64,000 bases of DNA, taken from positions 5,619 through 69,618 of the forward strand of contig CBFGTI010000009.1 in assembly GCA_965651695.1 (NCBI GenBank). The letters are read 5' to 3'. Below the pieces are notes generated by a model, which worked only from the letters and a program-made list of their open reading frames with translations, was not told the origin of the DNA and searched no databases. This DNA is from Imperialibacter sp965651695 (lineage in GTDB: Bacteria; Bacteroidota; Bacteroidia; Cytophagales; Cyclobacteriaceae). Made by a program: the position numbers and the translations under genes. This document shows positions 1 to 8,352 of the stretch, in pieces (the first letter of the stretch is position 1; every line of letters starts with the position of its first letter).

Positions 1-790
1 CATTTTTTATGATGTCGGGCACGTAGGCCGAGAGCTTCATTTCGAAGCCGAAATTGCCTATTTGCCAGGCCATATCTTTTCTGCCGTTGTACTCTACTTC
101 ACTCGCAAAATTGCAGGGGCTAAGGGAAAGCTTTTCATTAGGCGTGCTTTTCATCAGCATAGCTGCCGCGCCATCGGCAAACAGTGCGTTGGCAAGCAGG
201 TTGTCTTCTGTAGCTGCATTTTGAAAGTGGAGCGTGCAAAGTTCAACACAAACAATAAGCACGGTAGCACCTTGCTCGGCACGACAAATGGTGTCTGCAA
301 TTTTAATGGCATTGATAGCGGCATGGCACCCCATAAAATTTATCGCTGTTCGCTTCACAGAAGGCTTCAGACGGAAAGCTTCCATCAGCTCTATATCCAG
401 GCCGGGTGCATACATGCCTGTGCAGCTTACGGTAATAAGGTGGGTTACATTTTGCGACAGGTTGTGTCCGTAACGGCCGCAAAGATTGTCCACAGCCTTT
501 ATACACAGGGGTAGTGCGTGTTTTCTGTATGCTTCCATGCGGCTGCTAATGGCCGGAAAGGGCTGTAGTGTGTCATTTTTTGGGTAAAACTGGAAGTTCT
601 CGGCGCTTACGCCGTAGTCTTTCAACACCGAGTGCCTTTGTCGTATACCACTTGCACGGTACAGTATTTCAAGCTGGCGAGCCTGCTCCTGGTTCAGCCG
701 ATGGGCTTTTACCATAAACCGGTAAATTTCCTTCTGCGAGAAACAATTGTCAGGCGTTGCGGTACCAATTCCCTGTATATAGGATTTCAT
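1..790 (-). CDS. Type III polyketide synthase, N-terminal 263 residues (runs off the window)
   Basis: The minus-strand frame opens at ATG 790 (protein begins MKSYIQGIGTATPDNCFSQ) and stays open to base 1, so the C-terminal third is outside the window. It reads as the chalcone/stilbene synthase family, homodimeric ketosynthases that extend acyl-CoA starters with malonyl-CoA. The catalytic cysteine lies in FMGCHAA (C155), followed by the family blocks GATVLIVCVELCTLHF and ALFADGAAAM. The catalytic His and Asn would lie beyond the edge and cannot be checked. It is transcribed divergently from a UbiA prenyltransferase 103 bp away, and an FAD oxidoreductase lies on its own strand further right. 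That set suggests alkylresorcinol, alkylpyrone or phenolic-lipid synthesis; the actual starter and product are unknown. Confidence 0.9.
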   Translation of the reverse strand, partial: MKSYIQGIGTATPDNCFSQKEIYRFMVKAHRLNQEQARQLEILYRASGIRQRHSVLKDYGVSAENFQFYPKNDTLQPFPAISSRMEAYRKHALPLCIKAVDNLCGRYGHNLSQNVTHLITVSCTGMYAPGLDIELMEAFRLKPSVKRTAINFMGCHAAINAIKIADTICRAEQGATVLIVCVELCTLHFQNAATEDNLLANALFADGAAAMLMKSTPNEKLSLSPCNFASEVEYNGRKDMAWQIGNFGFEMKLSAYVPDIIKN

Positions 791-875
791 CTAAGAGAGC
801 GTTCGTGTAAGGACCTGGTTGCCCTTGTATTTTATTAACTGGCATTAATATAAGAGTAATTTATACGTACTTGTT

Positions 876-883
876 TAAATTTG
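876..883 (+). promoter_or_regulatory. Putative -7 box (TAAATTTG) for the UbiA gene
   Basis: TAAATTTG matches the Bacteroidota -7 consensus TAnnTTTG and ends 10 bp before the ATG at 894, implying a 5' leader of only a few bases. I see no convincing -33 TTG at the expected distance. Confidence 0.4.
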
Positions 884-893
884 ATTGCTTCTT

Positions 894-1757
894 ATGATAC
901 AAAAATCAACCTGGCTGCACCTGCGTATTCCCTTTTCTTTTTACCTGCTCCCGGTATTTGTATTTGCATGTGCCGTAGCAAAACCGTACGACTGGCTCGC
1001 TGTAGCCCTGGTTTTTACTATTCTGCATTTCTTTCTCTACCCGGCCAGCTGCGGTTACAACTCGTGGTTCGACAAAGATGAGCAGAGCATTGGCGGGCTG
1101 GAAAAACCGCCAGCCGTGGAAAAAGAGCTGTACTGGGTGTCGCTGGCGTTTGATGCCATAGCTGTTGCATTGGGGCTTTTTATCGGCTGGCAATTTGCCA
1201 TTATGCTCGTTATCTACGGGCTGGCGTCCAAGGCCTACAGCCATCCCTTTACCCGGTGGAAAAGGCTGCCGCTTACAGGGTGGTTTGTAGCCGGTTTTTT
1301 CCAGGGCTATTTCACGTTTCTCATGGTGGTAATGGGCGTAACCGGTGCGCAGGCAAGCGAACTATGGACGCCGCAATTGCAGTGGCCGGCTTTGCTTACC
1401 TCGGCGCTCCTTTGGGGCTCCTACCCGATGACGCAGGTGTACCAGCACGAGGAAGACGGCAAAAGGGGTGACGAAACCATCAGCCGCAAGCTGGGCGTTT
1501 TGGGCACATTTCATTTCACAGCCATTTGTTTCTTGCTGGCAAGTGCAGGGTTTGTCTGGTATTTCGTGGCTTTTTTCGGGTTTGCCCCGGCAGTTGCGTT
1601 TGCTGTGGCCATGAGCCCCGTGCTGGTTTTTTTCGTGTGGTGGTACTTCAAGGTGAGAAACCGCCTGGCGGCCGCTGACTTTAAAAACACGATGCAGCTC
1701 AACCTTTACTCGGCGGTTTGCCTCAACCTTTTTTTTGTTTGGTTGTGGTTTGGGTAG
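894..1757 (+). CDS. UbiA-family prenyltransferase
   Basis: A 287-residue polytopic membrane protein with about eight or nine hydrophobic segments. UbiA enzymes move a polyprenyl group from a diphosphate donor to an aromatic or lipid acceptor inside the membrane. The first Asp-rich motif is visible as YNSWFDKDEQSIGG (N56, D60, D62), and a second polar loop, QHEEDGKRGDETISRKLG, fits the second Mg-diphosphate motif. I start at ATG 894; a TTG three codons upstream is in frame but less likely. Neighbours are a divergent type III PKS and a convergent FAD oxidoreductase, so the acceptor could be the PKS product. Quinone, heme O and chlorophyll-type roles are alternatives, but no ubiquinone or menaquinone genes are nearby. 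Confidence 0.85.
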   Translation: MIQKSTWLHLRIPFSFYLLPVFVFACAVAKPYDWLAVALVFTILHFFLYPASCGYNSWFDKDEQSIGGLEKPPAVEKELYWVSLAFDAIAVALGLFIGWQFAIMLVIYGLASKAYSHPFTRWKRLPLTGWFVAGFFQGYFTFLMVVMGVTGAQASELWTPQLQWPALLTSALLWGSYPMTQVYQHEEDGKRGDETISRKLGVLGTFHFTAICFLLASAGFVWYFVAFFGFAPAVAFAVAMSPVLVFFVWWYFKVRNRLAAADFKNTMQLNLYSAVCLNLFFVWLWFG

Positions 1758-1809
1758 GTCTTTAGGTCAATGAGTATGTGGGTCTATAAGTCGACTGGTC
1801 TGCCCCACC

Positions 1810-1833
1810 GAAACGGAACTTAGTTCCGGTTTC
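1810..1833. terminator. Hairpin between convergent UbiA and FAD oxidoreductase genes
   Basis: GAAACGGAAC, loop TTA, then GTTCCGGTTTC forms a 10-bp stem with one bulged G, placed between two converging genes. Neither side has a clear T-run, so it may be a weak bidirectional terminator or an mRNA 3'-end structure. Confidence 0.4.
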
Positions 1834-1867
1834 TCCCCCAAAAGACAGGGGCTCAAAGAAGTACTGA

Positions 1868-2977
1868 TTAAAACGATTGTCCATGGGTATAAGAAATCAA
1901 TTTTCTGGCAACTCCGGGGAGCTTGTCCACCACAGCGGTACCAATTGTCGAAGTAAATTCGCTCCCAAACAAATTCTGTGTGCGTCTGCCTACCCACAAA
2001 CGCTGCGCAAAGTGCTGGTTCCATGCTTTATAATAAAGTGCTTCAATGGTACGTAGACCTGTTTTTTCGCCCTGACTTATAATAATATCGGATAGAAGCT
2101 TCGCCGAATGAATGGCAATAGCCATACCGTTACCGCACAAAGGCGTGATAAGGCCCGCAGAATCGCCCACCATGAGCACACTGCTTTTCGCAGTTTCTTT
2201 TTTCTCGAAAGAGATTTCGTTGATTACCTCGGGCTTTTCGTCAAGAAAGTCGGACGACCGAAAGATACTTTTCAGGAGGGGATTCTGATGCAGCACTTCC
2301 TCCTCCATTGTGCTGATGCTTCCCGTTTCTTTCAAATTTTCTCGGCGGCTCAGGTAGCACAAGTTATACTTGTCGCCCTCAATTTTCACTAGCCCGCAGT
2401 AGCCGCCGGGAAAATTGTAGAGTGCAACAGTATCGTTCCTGAAGTCGGTTTTAATATGATATTTTACACCAATCCACGGCGAACGTTTTTCAATAAACGA
2501 CCGGCCCAGCTGCTTGTCCAGTTTAGAGCGTTTGCCAAACGCCCCGATTACCAGGTCGGCGGCAACTTCTTTTCCTGCGCCATAGCCCACCTTAAACAGG
2601 TTGTCTTGCTGCTCCACATTTTCTACCTGCTGGCCCAGTTCAAACGCCACCCCGCTTTCCCTGGCTTTTTCATATAGAAAATGATCAAAACAATAGCGGC
2701 TTATGCCAAAACCACCCAGCGGAAGAGCAACAGAAGCCTCTTTGCCTGCAATGTTTGAGAGCACAAACCGCGTGATGACGGCGGGCTCAAAGACTTCAGG
2801 AAACAGGTTGTGGCGTTGAAGGAACGGCGCCACTTCGTTGGAAACATATTCTCCACAAACCTTGTGTTGAGGATAGCTTTTCCGCTCAATCAAGAGCACC
2901 TGCTTGCCTGCCCTTGCCAGCAGTATACTGCTCACAAGGCCCGCCAATCCCCCGCCGATGATCACAATTTTTTTCAC
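1868..2977 (-). CDS. NAD(P)/FAD-dependent oxidoreductase (geranylgeranyl reductase / aromatic hydroxylase-like)
   Basis: A 369-residue flavoprotein. The N-terminus KKIVIIGGGLAGLVSSILLA is a classic Rossmann GxGxxG FAD site, followed by the acidic ERK end of the second strand, and GDSAGLITPLCGNGMAIAI is the second FAD-binding motif. The start is GTG at 2977; the ATG at 2979 is out of frame and stops at once. The family holds geranylgeranyl reductases and FAD monooxygenases such as the SrsC-type hydroxylase that acts on type III PKS phenolic lipids in Streptomyces. The type III PKS on the same strand (start 790) and the convergent UbiA gene support a tailoring role in the same pathway. Hydroxylation and prenyl-chain reduction cannot be told apart from sequence alone. 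Confidence 0.8.
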   Translation of the reverse strand: MKKIVIIGGGLAGLVSSILLARAGKQVLLIERKSYPQHKVCGEYVSNEVAPFLQRHNLFPEVFEPAVITRFVLSNIAGKEASVALPLGGFGISRYCFDHFLYEKARESGVAFELGQQVENVEQQDNLFKVGYGAGKEVAADLVIGAFGKRSKLDKQLGRSFIEKRSPWIGVKYHIKTDFRNDTVALYNFPGGYCGLVKIEGDKYNLCYLSRRENLKETGSISTMEEEVLHQNPLLKSIFRSSDFLDEKPEVINEISFEKKETAKSSVLMVGDSAGLITPLCGNGMAIAIHSAKLLSDIIISQGEKTGLRTIEALYYKAWNQHFAQRLWVGRRTQNLFGSEFTSTIGTAVVDKLPGVARKLISYTHGQSF

Positions 2978-3076
2978 ATGGGAAGTTAACTAAACTTTCA
3001 ATGCTTTAGGCCGGAGCCGAACCACAGGCACCATAGACCTTTAGTCATCGCCAAACCTTAAAAACTAAGTCGTTCT

Positions 3077-4594
3077 TCAATATCTCCTGATCTCCTCTTC
3101 CTCTATGAGAGAGAAATTTTCCAGCACAAAGATGTAGTACGTGGCCACAACTTCACCGCGGTGCCAGGCCTCCACTTCCTTCATTTCCAGTGTTTCATCA
3201 AACGCAGCCTCCACACGGTCGTTCAGTTTTTTATGTTTCGTAACGTAAATACCCGTGTAGCCTTTATTCTCAAACTGTTCAATGCCCGGCCACAGGTCAA
3301 ATTGGTTCATTCTCCGGCCAAGATTAATGCAATAGGTTTGCGGGTTGCCCTCGGTGTAAAAAGCGGCTTCTGAAGCGTGGTGGTAGCTGTCGCTGAAAAT
3401 GAAATAGTTTGCCAGCGCTCGCTCACTAATAAGCCTGCTTATTTCGGCGCCCACCTCCTCATGGCCTGCCAATCTTACAAATGGGTCTTTTTTTGGGCTC
3501 ATCAGCTTTTTAAATCCAAGTGGGTCTACCAGCTGCGGGAATGTGCCTACCAACAACAAAAAGCCGGTAATGCCCGCAAGAATGGCGGCCGACTTAAACC
3601 ACTTTTTCTCGGTGATGTATGCTGCCATCAGGCTGGGTAGGGTGAGGTAGGCGAAGGTGGGCCAGTTAACTTCCACCCTCTTTTGCAATGCCACCAAAAG
3701 GAAACCGGAAAATGCGACAATTGCCGGGAGGCCCAGGAAAACCGCTTGCTCATCCTTTTTGCGGAAGTAGTAAATGAGTGCAGCCACCATTAGAAAAACT
3801 AAAAACGGAGAATTGATGCCCAGCTGCCCGCCGACATACTCCCCGAGGTACCTGATAGCTGCAGACACAGGCACGTCGTGCTTTACACCCGTAGCTCCGC
3901 CGAGCGTGCCCACGTGCCTGAGGGTTACAAAGTCGTATTTTATGTTCCAGATGACAACAGGTATGGTAAACAGAAGGAACACCAGCGTAAACCATAAGAA
4001 ATTGCTGCTGGTGAGCTGCTGGCGGCGATAGCGATAAAGATAGATGATGAGCACCGGGAAAATGAGCGCTGCCACGAATTTCGACAGAAAGCCAAGCCCC
4101 ACAGCGCACCCGGCTAGCACCCAGTATTTCAGCATGTTTGTTTCAACAGCCTTCCACACCAGGTACATGCTCAGCAGCCAGAAAAATGCCAGCGGGGTGT
4201 CCGTCATGTAAAAGAGCGAGTTGAGGTGAAAATGCGGCAGCACAAGCAGAATTACCGACGAATAAAAGGCCGTTTTAGCATTTTTGTACATTTCCCATGT
4301 AAAGCGAAACATGAGCGGCCCCATGAGAAAGGTAAAAATCAATGCATTGATGCGGACGCCCGTTTCGGTATTTCCCAGGATAGCCGTGGAAATAAAGTTG
4401 GTGAGGGCGATCATCACGGGTTTGGAGTAGTACGACCAGTCGAGGTTTTGCGACCAAAGCCAGTACTGCGCCTCCTCGGTAAACAGACTTAACGGCGACG
4501 CCAGCGTAAACAGCAGCTTGATGAACGTGGCAGCCGAATACAGTGCAACGACGTGGATCAAATACTGCCGGTAATCATCTTTTGGAGGAGCCAT
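3077..4594 (-). CDS. GT39/ArnT-like polytopic glycosyltransferase
   Basis: About 505 residues with a first transmembrane helix, then a periplasmic loop with LSLFTEEAQYWLWSQNLDWS and the SYYSKP segment typical of the PMT/ArnT superfamily (an acidic pair before a Tyr-rich YYSKPP-like loop), followed by about ten more membrane segments and a C-terminal soluble domain. Such enzymes move sugars from polyprenyl-phosphate carriers to proteins or lipids at the periplasmic face. I start at ATG 4594 (MAPPKDDYRQ); ATG 4609 and an implausible TTG at 4687 are also in frame. It is divergent from an LtaS-like phosphotransferase, so both may modify the envelope. The sugar and acceptor are unknown. Confidence 0.8.
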   Translation of the reverse strand: MAPPKDDYRQYLIHVVALYSAATFIKLLFTLASPLSLFTEEAQYWLWSQNLDWSYYSKPVMIALTNFISTAILGNTETGVRINALIFTFLMGPLMFRFTWEMYKNAKTAFYSSVILLVLPHFHLNSLFYMTDTPLAFFWLLSMYLVWKAVETNMLKYWVLAGCAVGLGFLSKFVAALIFPVLIIYLYRYRRQQLTSSNFLWFTLVFLLFTIPVVIWNIKYDFVTLRHVGTLGGATGVKHDVPVSAAIRYLGEYVGGQLGINSPFLVFLMVAALIYYFRKKDEQAVFLGLPAIVAFSGFLLVALQKRVEVNWPTFAYLTLPSLMAAYITEKKWFKSAAILAGITGFLLLVGTFPQLVDPLGFKKLMSPKKDPFVRLAGHEEVGAEISRLISERALANYFIFSDSYHHASEAAFYTEGNPQTYCINLGRRMNQFDLWPGIEQFENKGYTGIYVTKHKKLNDRVEAAFDETLEMKEVEAWHRGEVVATYYIFVLENFSLIEEEEIRRY

Positions 4595-4885
4595 AAGAGC
4601 AGTACACATAACGGCAAAATCTGCAGAGAGTGTATGGGATAGGCTCGTTTCCGACGATAATGTGCCAGCCGCTCGCAATGGGCTCAAAAACCCAGGGCAA
4701 TTGCAGTTAAATGGCCGTTGACCTAAAGACTACAATTGTTTTCATTTCGTGATGTCAAAAGGCGCCGATCAACCTGACCTAACGGGTGCGCCTGGCCGGC
4801 TGCAACTGCTTTGAAACATCGATTTTTAAATGCGATTGCTCCTGCTCAAAACCCGCCGACTAAACCGCATTGCAAATTATATTCT

Positions 4886-4893
4886 TAATTTTG
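4886..4893 (+). promoter_or_regulatory. Putative -7 box (TAATTTTG) for the LtaS-like gene
   Basis: TAATTTTG fits TAnnTTTG and lies 26 bp before the ATG at 4920, giving a leader of about 20 bases. A TTG sits 13 bp upstream, closer than the usual spacing. Confidence 0.4.
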
Positions 4894-4919
4894 CAGTCAC
4901 ATTTTTTTAACATTCGTCA

Positions 4920-6833
4920 ATGGCATCAACTGTGCTGAGAGGAGCCGTCAGAGATTTTTTGAGTAGGGGAAAATTTCTTGGAAAGACGGCGGTTTTTTTC
5001 GTTTTGCTTTTCTTTTTTGAAAGGCTCTTGTTCGTGCTTTTTTATATACCCGACATGTACAGAGAAGCGGGCATCGCAGAGTCGTTTCTTGCATTTTATA
5101 AAGCGTTGCCGCTCGATATTTCCGCTGCATCCTACTTTTCGGCCATTCCCTTTTTATTAAGTCTTGGTTTTATTTTTATTAAAGAACAAAAAAAGAAGGC
5201 CGTACTGGAGCGTGTCATTCTCAGGCTGACACTTTTTCTTGCCTTTACCACTATCCTGATCCAGGCCGGCGAAACAGTAGCTTACCAGGAATGGAAATCC
5301 AAACTTTCCTCCCGGGTGTTTCTGCACATGTCTCACCCCGATGAGGTTTTCCGTACGGCTACTCCCGGTTATATCGCTCAATTTATCGGCTTTGCTTTGG
5401 TTCTTTTTGTCATAGCCTGGTTCCTTTCTACCAAAATCTTTCGAAACCAAATTAACCTCCCTCGCCATTCCATTGCCTGGCCTGGCAAGCTGCTCGCTTT
5501 TACTATTTCGCTGGTGGGTTACGCCGGGCTTATCGTAATAGCGGCGCGGGGCGGTATAGGCCAGTTTCCAATAAGCATTTCTAACGGGTATTTTTCCAAC
5601 CACTACATTGTGAACGACGCCTCCGTTAACACCACATGGAATTTTACCCACAACTGGCTACAGTACCGCAAAACCAACCTGAGCAAAGAATTTGAGAAGT
5701 TCCCGCAAGAGGAGGCACAGGCTATTACCGCCGAGCTGCTTGCTACCGGCGACAGCACCACGCTAAAGGTGCTTAAAACCGGCCAGTGCAATGTGGTATT
5801 TGTTGTGCTTGAAAGCTGGTCGGCACAAATGATCGACGCCTTGGGAGGCACCGGTGCTCCGAATTTTTCGAGAGAAGCAGCCGACGGCATTTTATTCGAA
5901 AACCTGTACTCGGCATCGTGGACTTCAGAAAAAGGTAACGCTTCTATTTTTAGCGGGTATCCCGCATTGCCGCGAACCTCTATAAATAAACAAGACCAGA
6001 AAATAAGAAGCCTCCCGTCACTGCCCAAAAGCCTGGCACAATACCAAACGCACTACTACTACGGCGGCAACCTTGCCTTTGGCCATATAGGCGGCTACCT
6101 GCTAAATGCCGGGTTTAAAACTATTTTTGATGAGGAGTCGCTGGCAGCCCTCGAACCACGTGGACGGCTCGGTGCGCACGACGGCGCTACGTTGAGCCAT
6201 TTTTTTAACGAGCTGTCGCAGGCGCCTCAACCATTTTTTTATACGCTCTTTACGTTAAGCACGCATTCGCCTTACGATTTTCCCGGCAATACCGGCTGGC
6301 AAAATGGGGGTGAATTCGCGGCTTATTCAAAAAGTATTGCTTATGCCGACACACAATTGGGTATGTTTTTCGAAAAGGCACGGAGCTCGCCTTTTTTCGA
6401 CAACACGCTCTTTGTGTTTGTGGCAGACCACGGCCGTACCAACGAGTTCAACCCATATCCATACAACGACAAGATGTACCATATACCCATGCTGTGGTGG
6501 GGTGGGGCTATTAAAGATGAATTTAAAGGGATGCGGGTTGAAAAAATTGGCTCGCAGTACGACTTGGCCAAAACGCTTTGCGTGCAGCTTTCGCGCAATG
6601 CCGATAGCTATCAGTTTGGCAAAGATCTTTTCAATGGGGGAACAAAGGATTTTGCCATGTATGTACACCACAAAGGATTTGGCTGGGTAGATACCGAAGG
6701 CTATTTTTCGTTTGACCTGGACAGGAATAAGGTAAACGAGAGTTCGTACCAAAGTGAGGAGGCTTTCAACAGTGCGTTTAAAAAATGCCGGTCGTTTATC
6801 AGCACCATATACCGTGATTTTCACGAGCAGTAG
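4920..6833 (+). CDS. LTA synthase-like membrane sulfatase/phosphoglycerol transferase
   Basis: A 637-residue protein with about five N-terminal transmembrane segments (residues ~20-220) and a C-terminal extracytoplasmic alkaline phosphatase/sulfatase fold. Visible landmarks are NVVFVVLESWSAQMID (metal-binding Glu), SASWTSEKGNASIFSG (the Thr of WTSEKG is the likely nucleophile) and FVFVADHGR (metal-binding Asp-His). This is the LtaS/MdoB-like architecture, which moves phosphoglycerol or phosphoethanolamine groups to glycolipids or glycans. A Gram-negative bacterium makes no classical lipoteichoic acid, so the acceptor is probably a periplasmic glycan, lipid A or a capsule lipid. It converges with the aspartyl protease gene (36 bp gap). 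Confidence 0.85.
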   Translation: MASTVLRGAVRDFLSRGKFLGKTAVFFVLLFFFERLLFVLFYIPDMYREAGIAESFLAFYKALPLDISAASYFSAIPFLLSLGFIFIKEQKKKAVLERVILRLTLFLAFTTILIQAGETVAYQEWKSKLSSRVFLHMSHPDEVFRTATPGYIAQFIGFALVLFVIAWFLSTKIFRNQINLPRHSIAWPGKLLAFTISLVGYAGLIVIAARGGIGQFPISISNGYFSNHYIVNDASVNTTWNFTHNWLQYRKTNLSKEFEKFPQEEAQAITAELLATGDSTTLKVLKTGQCNVVFVVLESWSAQMIDALGGTGAPNFSREAADGILFENLYSASWTSEKGNASIFSGYPALPRTSINKQDQKIRSLPSLPKSLAQYQTHYYYGGNLAFGHIGGYLLNAGFKTIFDEESLAALEPRGRLGAHDGATLSHFFNELSQAPQPFFYTLFTLSTHSPYDFPGNTGWQNGGEFAAYSKSIAYADTQLGMFFEKARSSPFFDNTLFVFVADHGRTNEFNPYPYNDKMYHIPMLWWGGAIKDEFKGMRVEKIGSQYDLAKTLCVQLSRNADSYQFGKDLFNGGTKDFAMYVHHKGFGWVDTEGYFSFDLDRNKVNESSYQSEEAFNSAFKKCRSFISTIYRDFHEQ

Positions 6834-6869
6834 TGTCGTTGGTTTATGCAACGCAGCCTCGGGCCGCTT

Positions 6870-8117
6870 TCATATCATCCGCTCCAGCCGGAATACGGCC
6901 TTTATCTCCTCTCCGTTTCTTTCCAGCTTCAACGTTACTTTTTTGCCTTTTCGGAGGCGTAGCAGCGTGGTGATGTAGTTGAGGCTGGTGTTGGTAATGT
7001 TTTGGCCGTTTACCGTCTTAATTATATCTCCTGCCAATATGCCCGCTTTTTCGGCAGGCGAGTCTTTTCTCACATTTGTTACCCTAATCCGGTTTAGCTC
7101 TGTGCCATGAGCCACCACCTCCAGGCCGCTCATATCGTACTCGAATTTTTTCTGGTGTTCTACGCTTTTGGTGAGGTAAAGAGTTTGGCTGAAGTAGTCA
7201 AATATCAGGTTGAAGCGGCTTAATATTTCTCCTCCAATGGTGCCGTTGCGCCGTTCTGCTTCTTCGGGCAGCAAGCCGTAGGTTTCGCTGTTGGGAAACG
7301 ACGCAATTACTTCGTTGAAAGTATACCGCCCCACCTTTACCGAGGTCACACGGCCCACCACACCCTCAATGTCGCCCCCCAAGCCCTTGCCGAGGCTTGC
7401 CTCCAGGTTTTTTTCGGGCACGTGGATGTTCGGGTTGGTTTTTTCGTCGAGCAGAATGGCGTGGCTGGCACCGCTGTCTACCATCAGGGCGACGTTCATG
7501 GTGGTGCCGTTGCGCTGCACAATTTCGGCAGCCAGGTAGGGCTTAGTGCCCCTCACAATAAGAGGAATCTTGTCGTAGTACTGTTTGGGGCTGAAAAACT
7601 CCGGGTCATGAAATCGCACCGTCTTTTTGTCGTAGTTGATTTCGATGATGAAGCGGCTAAAGAGCTCGTAGCCGATAATGCCAAACACCTCCGTACCCAG
7701 CTGGTTGCTCAGGTTCAGGTAGTCCTGGTCGAGCACCAGCATGGAAATGCCCTGCCCTTCTATGCCTGGCAGGCGGATGTTTACGTTTTTTGCCACGTGG
7801 GCCAGGATGGCGTCTTGTTTGCCTGGCGCCGAAAAAGTCATTGTGCGGTCGTAGGTGAGCTGCAGCAAGTTGGCTACCAGCGGCTCGGTGAGTATGCAAT
7901 TTTGCACGCCGCTGTCGAGGATAAATTTTACTGTTACCTTTCCATTGATCGTTACCGGAACGACAATGAGGTTATTGTATCGCTCAAAAGGAAACTCCAC
8001 AAATTTGGCTCCGGTGCGGAGTTTAAAGCCTAAAAATTGCGCTTTTGCGCCGGAGGCAAAAAGAAGAAACAGACAACACCACAAAATCCAGGAAAAAGCC
8101 CTCCGTTTCTGCACCAT
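6870..8117 (-). CDS. Retropepsin-like aspartic protease with C-terminal PDZ domain
   Basis: A 415-residue exported protein with an N-terminal signal segment ending near AKAQ (residue 27). Two retropepsin-like halves follow, each with an Asp-Ser-Gly: VKFILDSGVQN (D68) and ALMVDSGASH (near residue 215). A PDZ domain in the last ~90 residues contains DSPAEKAGILAGDIIKTVNG. Having both half-sites in one chain suggests a pepsin-like monomer rather than a retropepsin homodimer. It is probably periplasmic or surface-associated; substrates are unknown. It is transcribed alone, convergent with the LtaS-like gene. Confidence 0.85.
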   Translation of the reverse strand: MVQKRRAFSWILWCCLFLLFASGAKAQFLGFKLRTGAKFVEFPFERYNNLIVVPVTINGKVTVKFILDSGVQNCILTEPLVANLLQLTYDRTMTFSAPGKQDAILAHVAKNVNIRLPGIEGQGISMLVLDQDYLNLSNQLGTEVFGIIGYELFSRFIIEINYDKKTVRFHDPEFFSPKQYYDKIPLIVRGTKPYLAAEIVQRNGTTMNVALMVDSGASHAILLDEKTNPNIHVPEKNLEASLGKGLGGDIEGVVGRVTSVKVGRYTFNEVIASFPNSETYGLLPEEAERRNGTIGGEILSRFNLIFDYFSQTLYLTKSVEHQKKFEYDMSGLEVVAHGTELNRIRVTNVRKDSPAEKAGILAGDIIKTVNGQNITNTSLNYITTLLRLRKGKKVTLKLERNGEEIKAVFRLERMI

Positions 8118-8352
8118 TTTTAACTGTTTATACTGTATGCCGTCATCGTGTTAACCTAAACACCCGGTAGTAGAATTACACTTACCTGATTTTTTTGGCC
8201 ACGCAGGCTAAAACTTAAAAAAGTGCGGGATCAGGGTGGTGTACAGCCATAAGTTATTAAATAATTTTGATAACAGGCACAACGTGGCAGCCGCCTCAGA
8301 GCAATCGCATTTAAATGGGTAATGAACTCAAACCCTCATCACATCCACGTGT

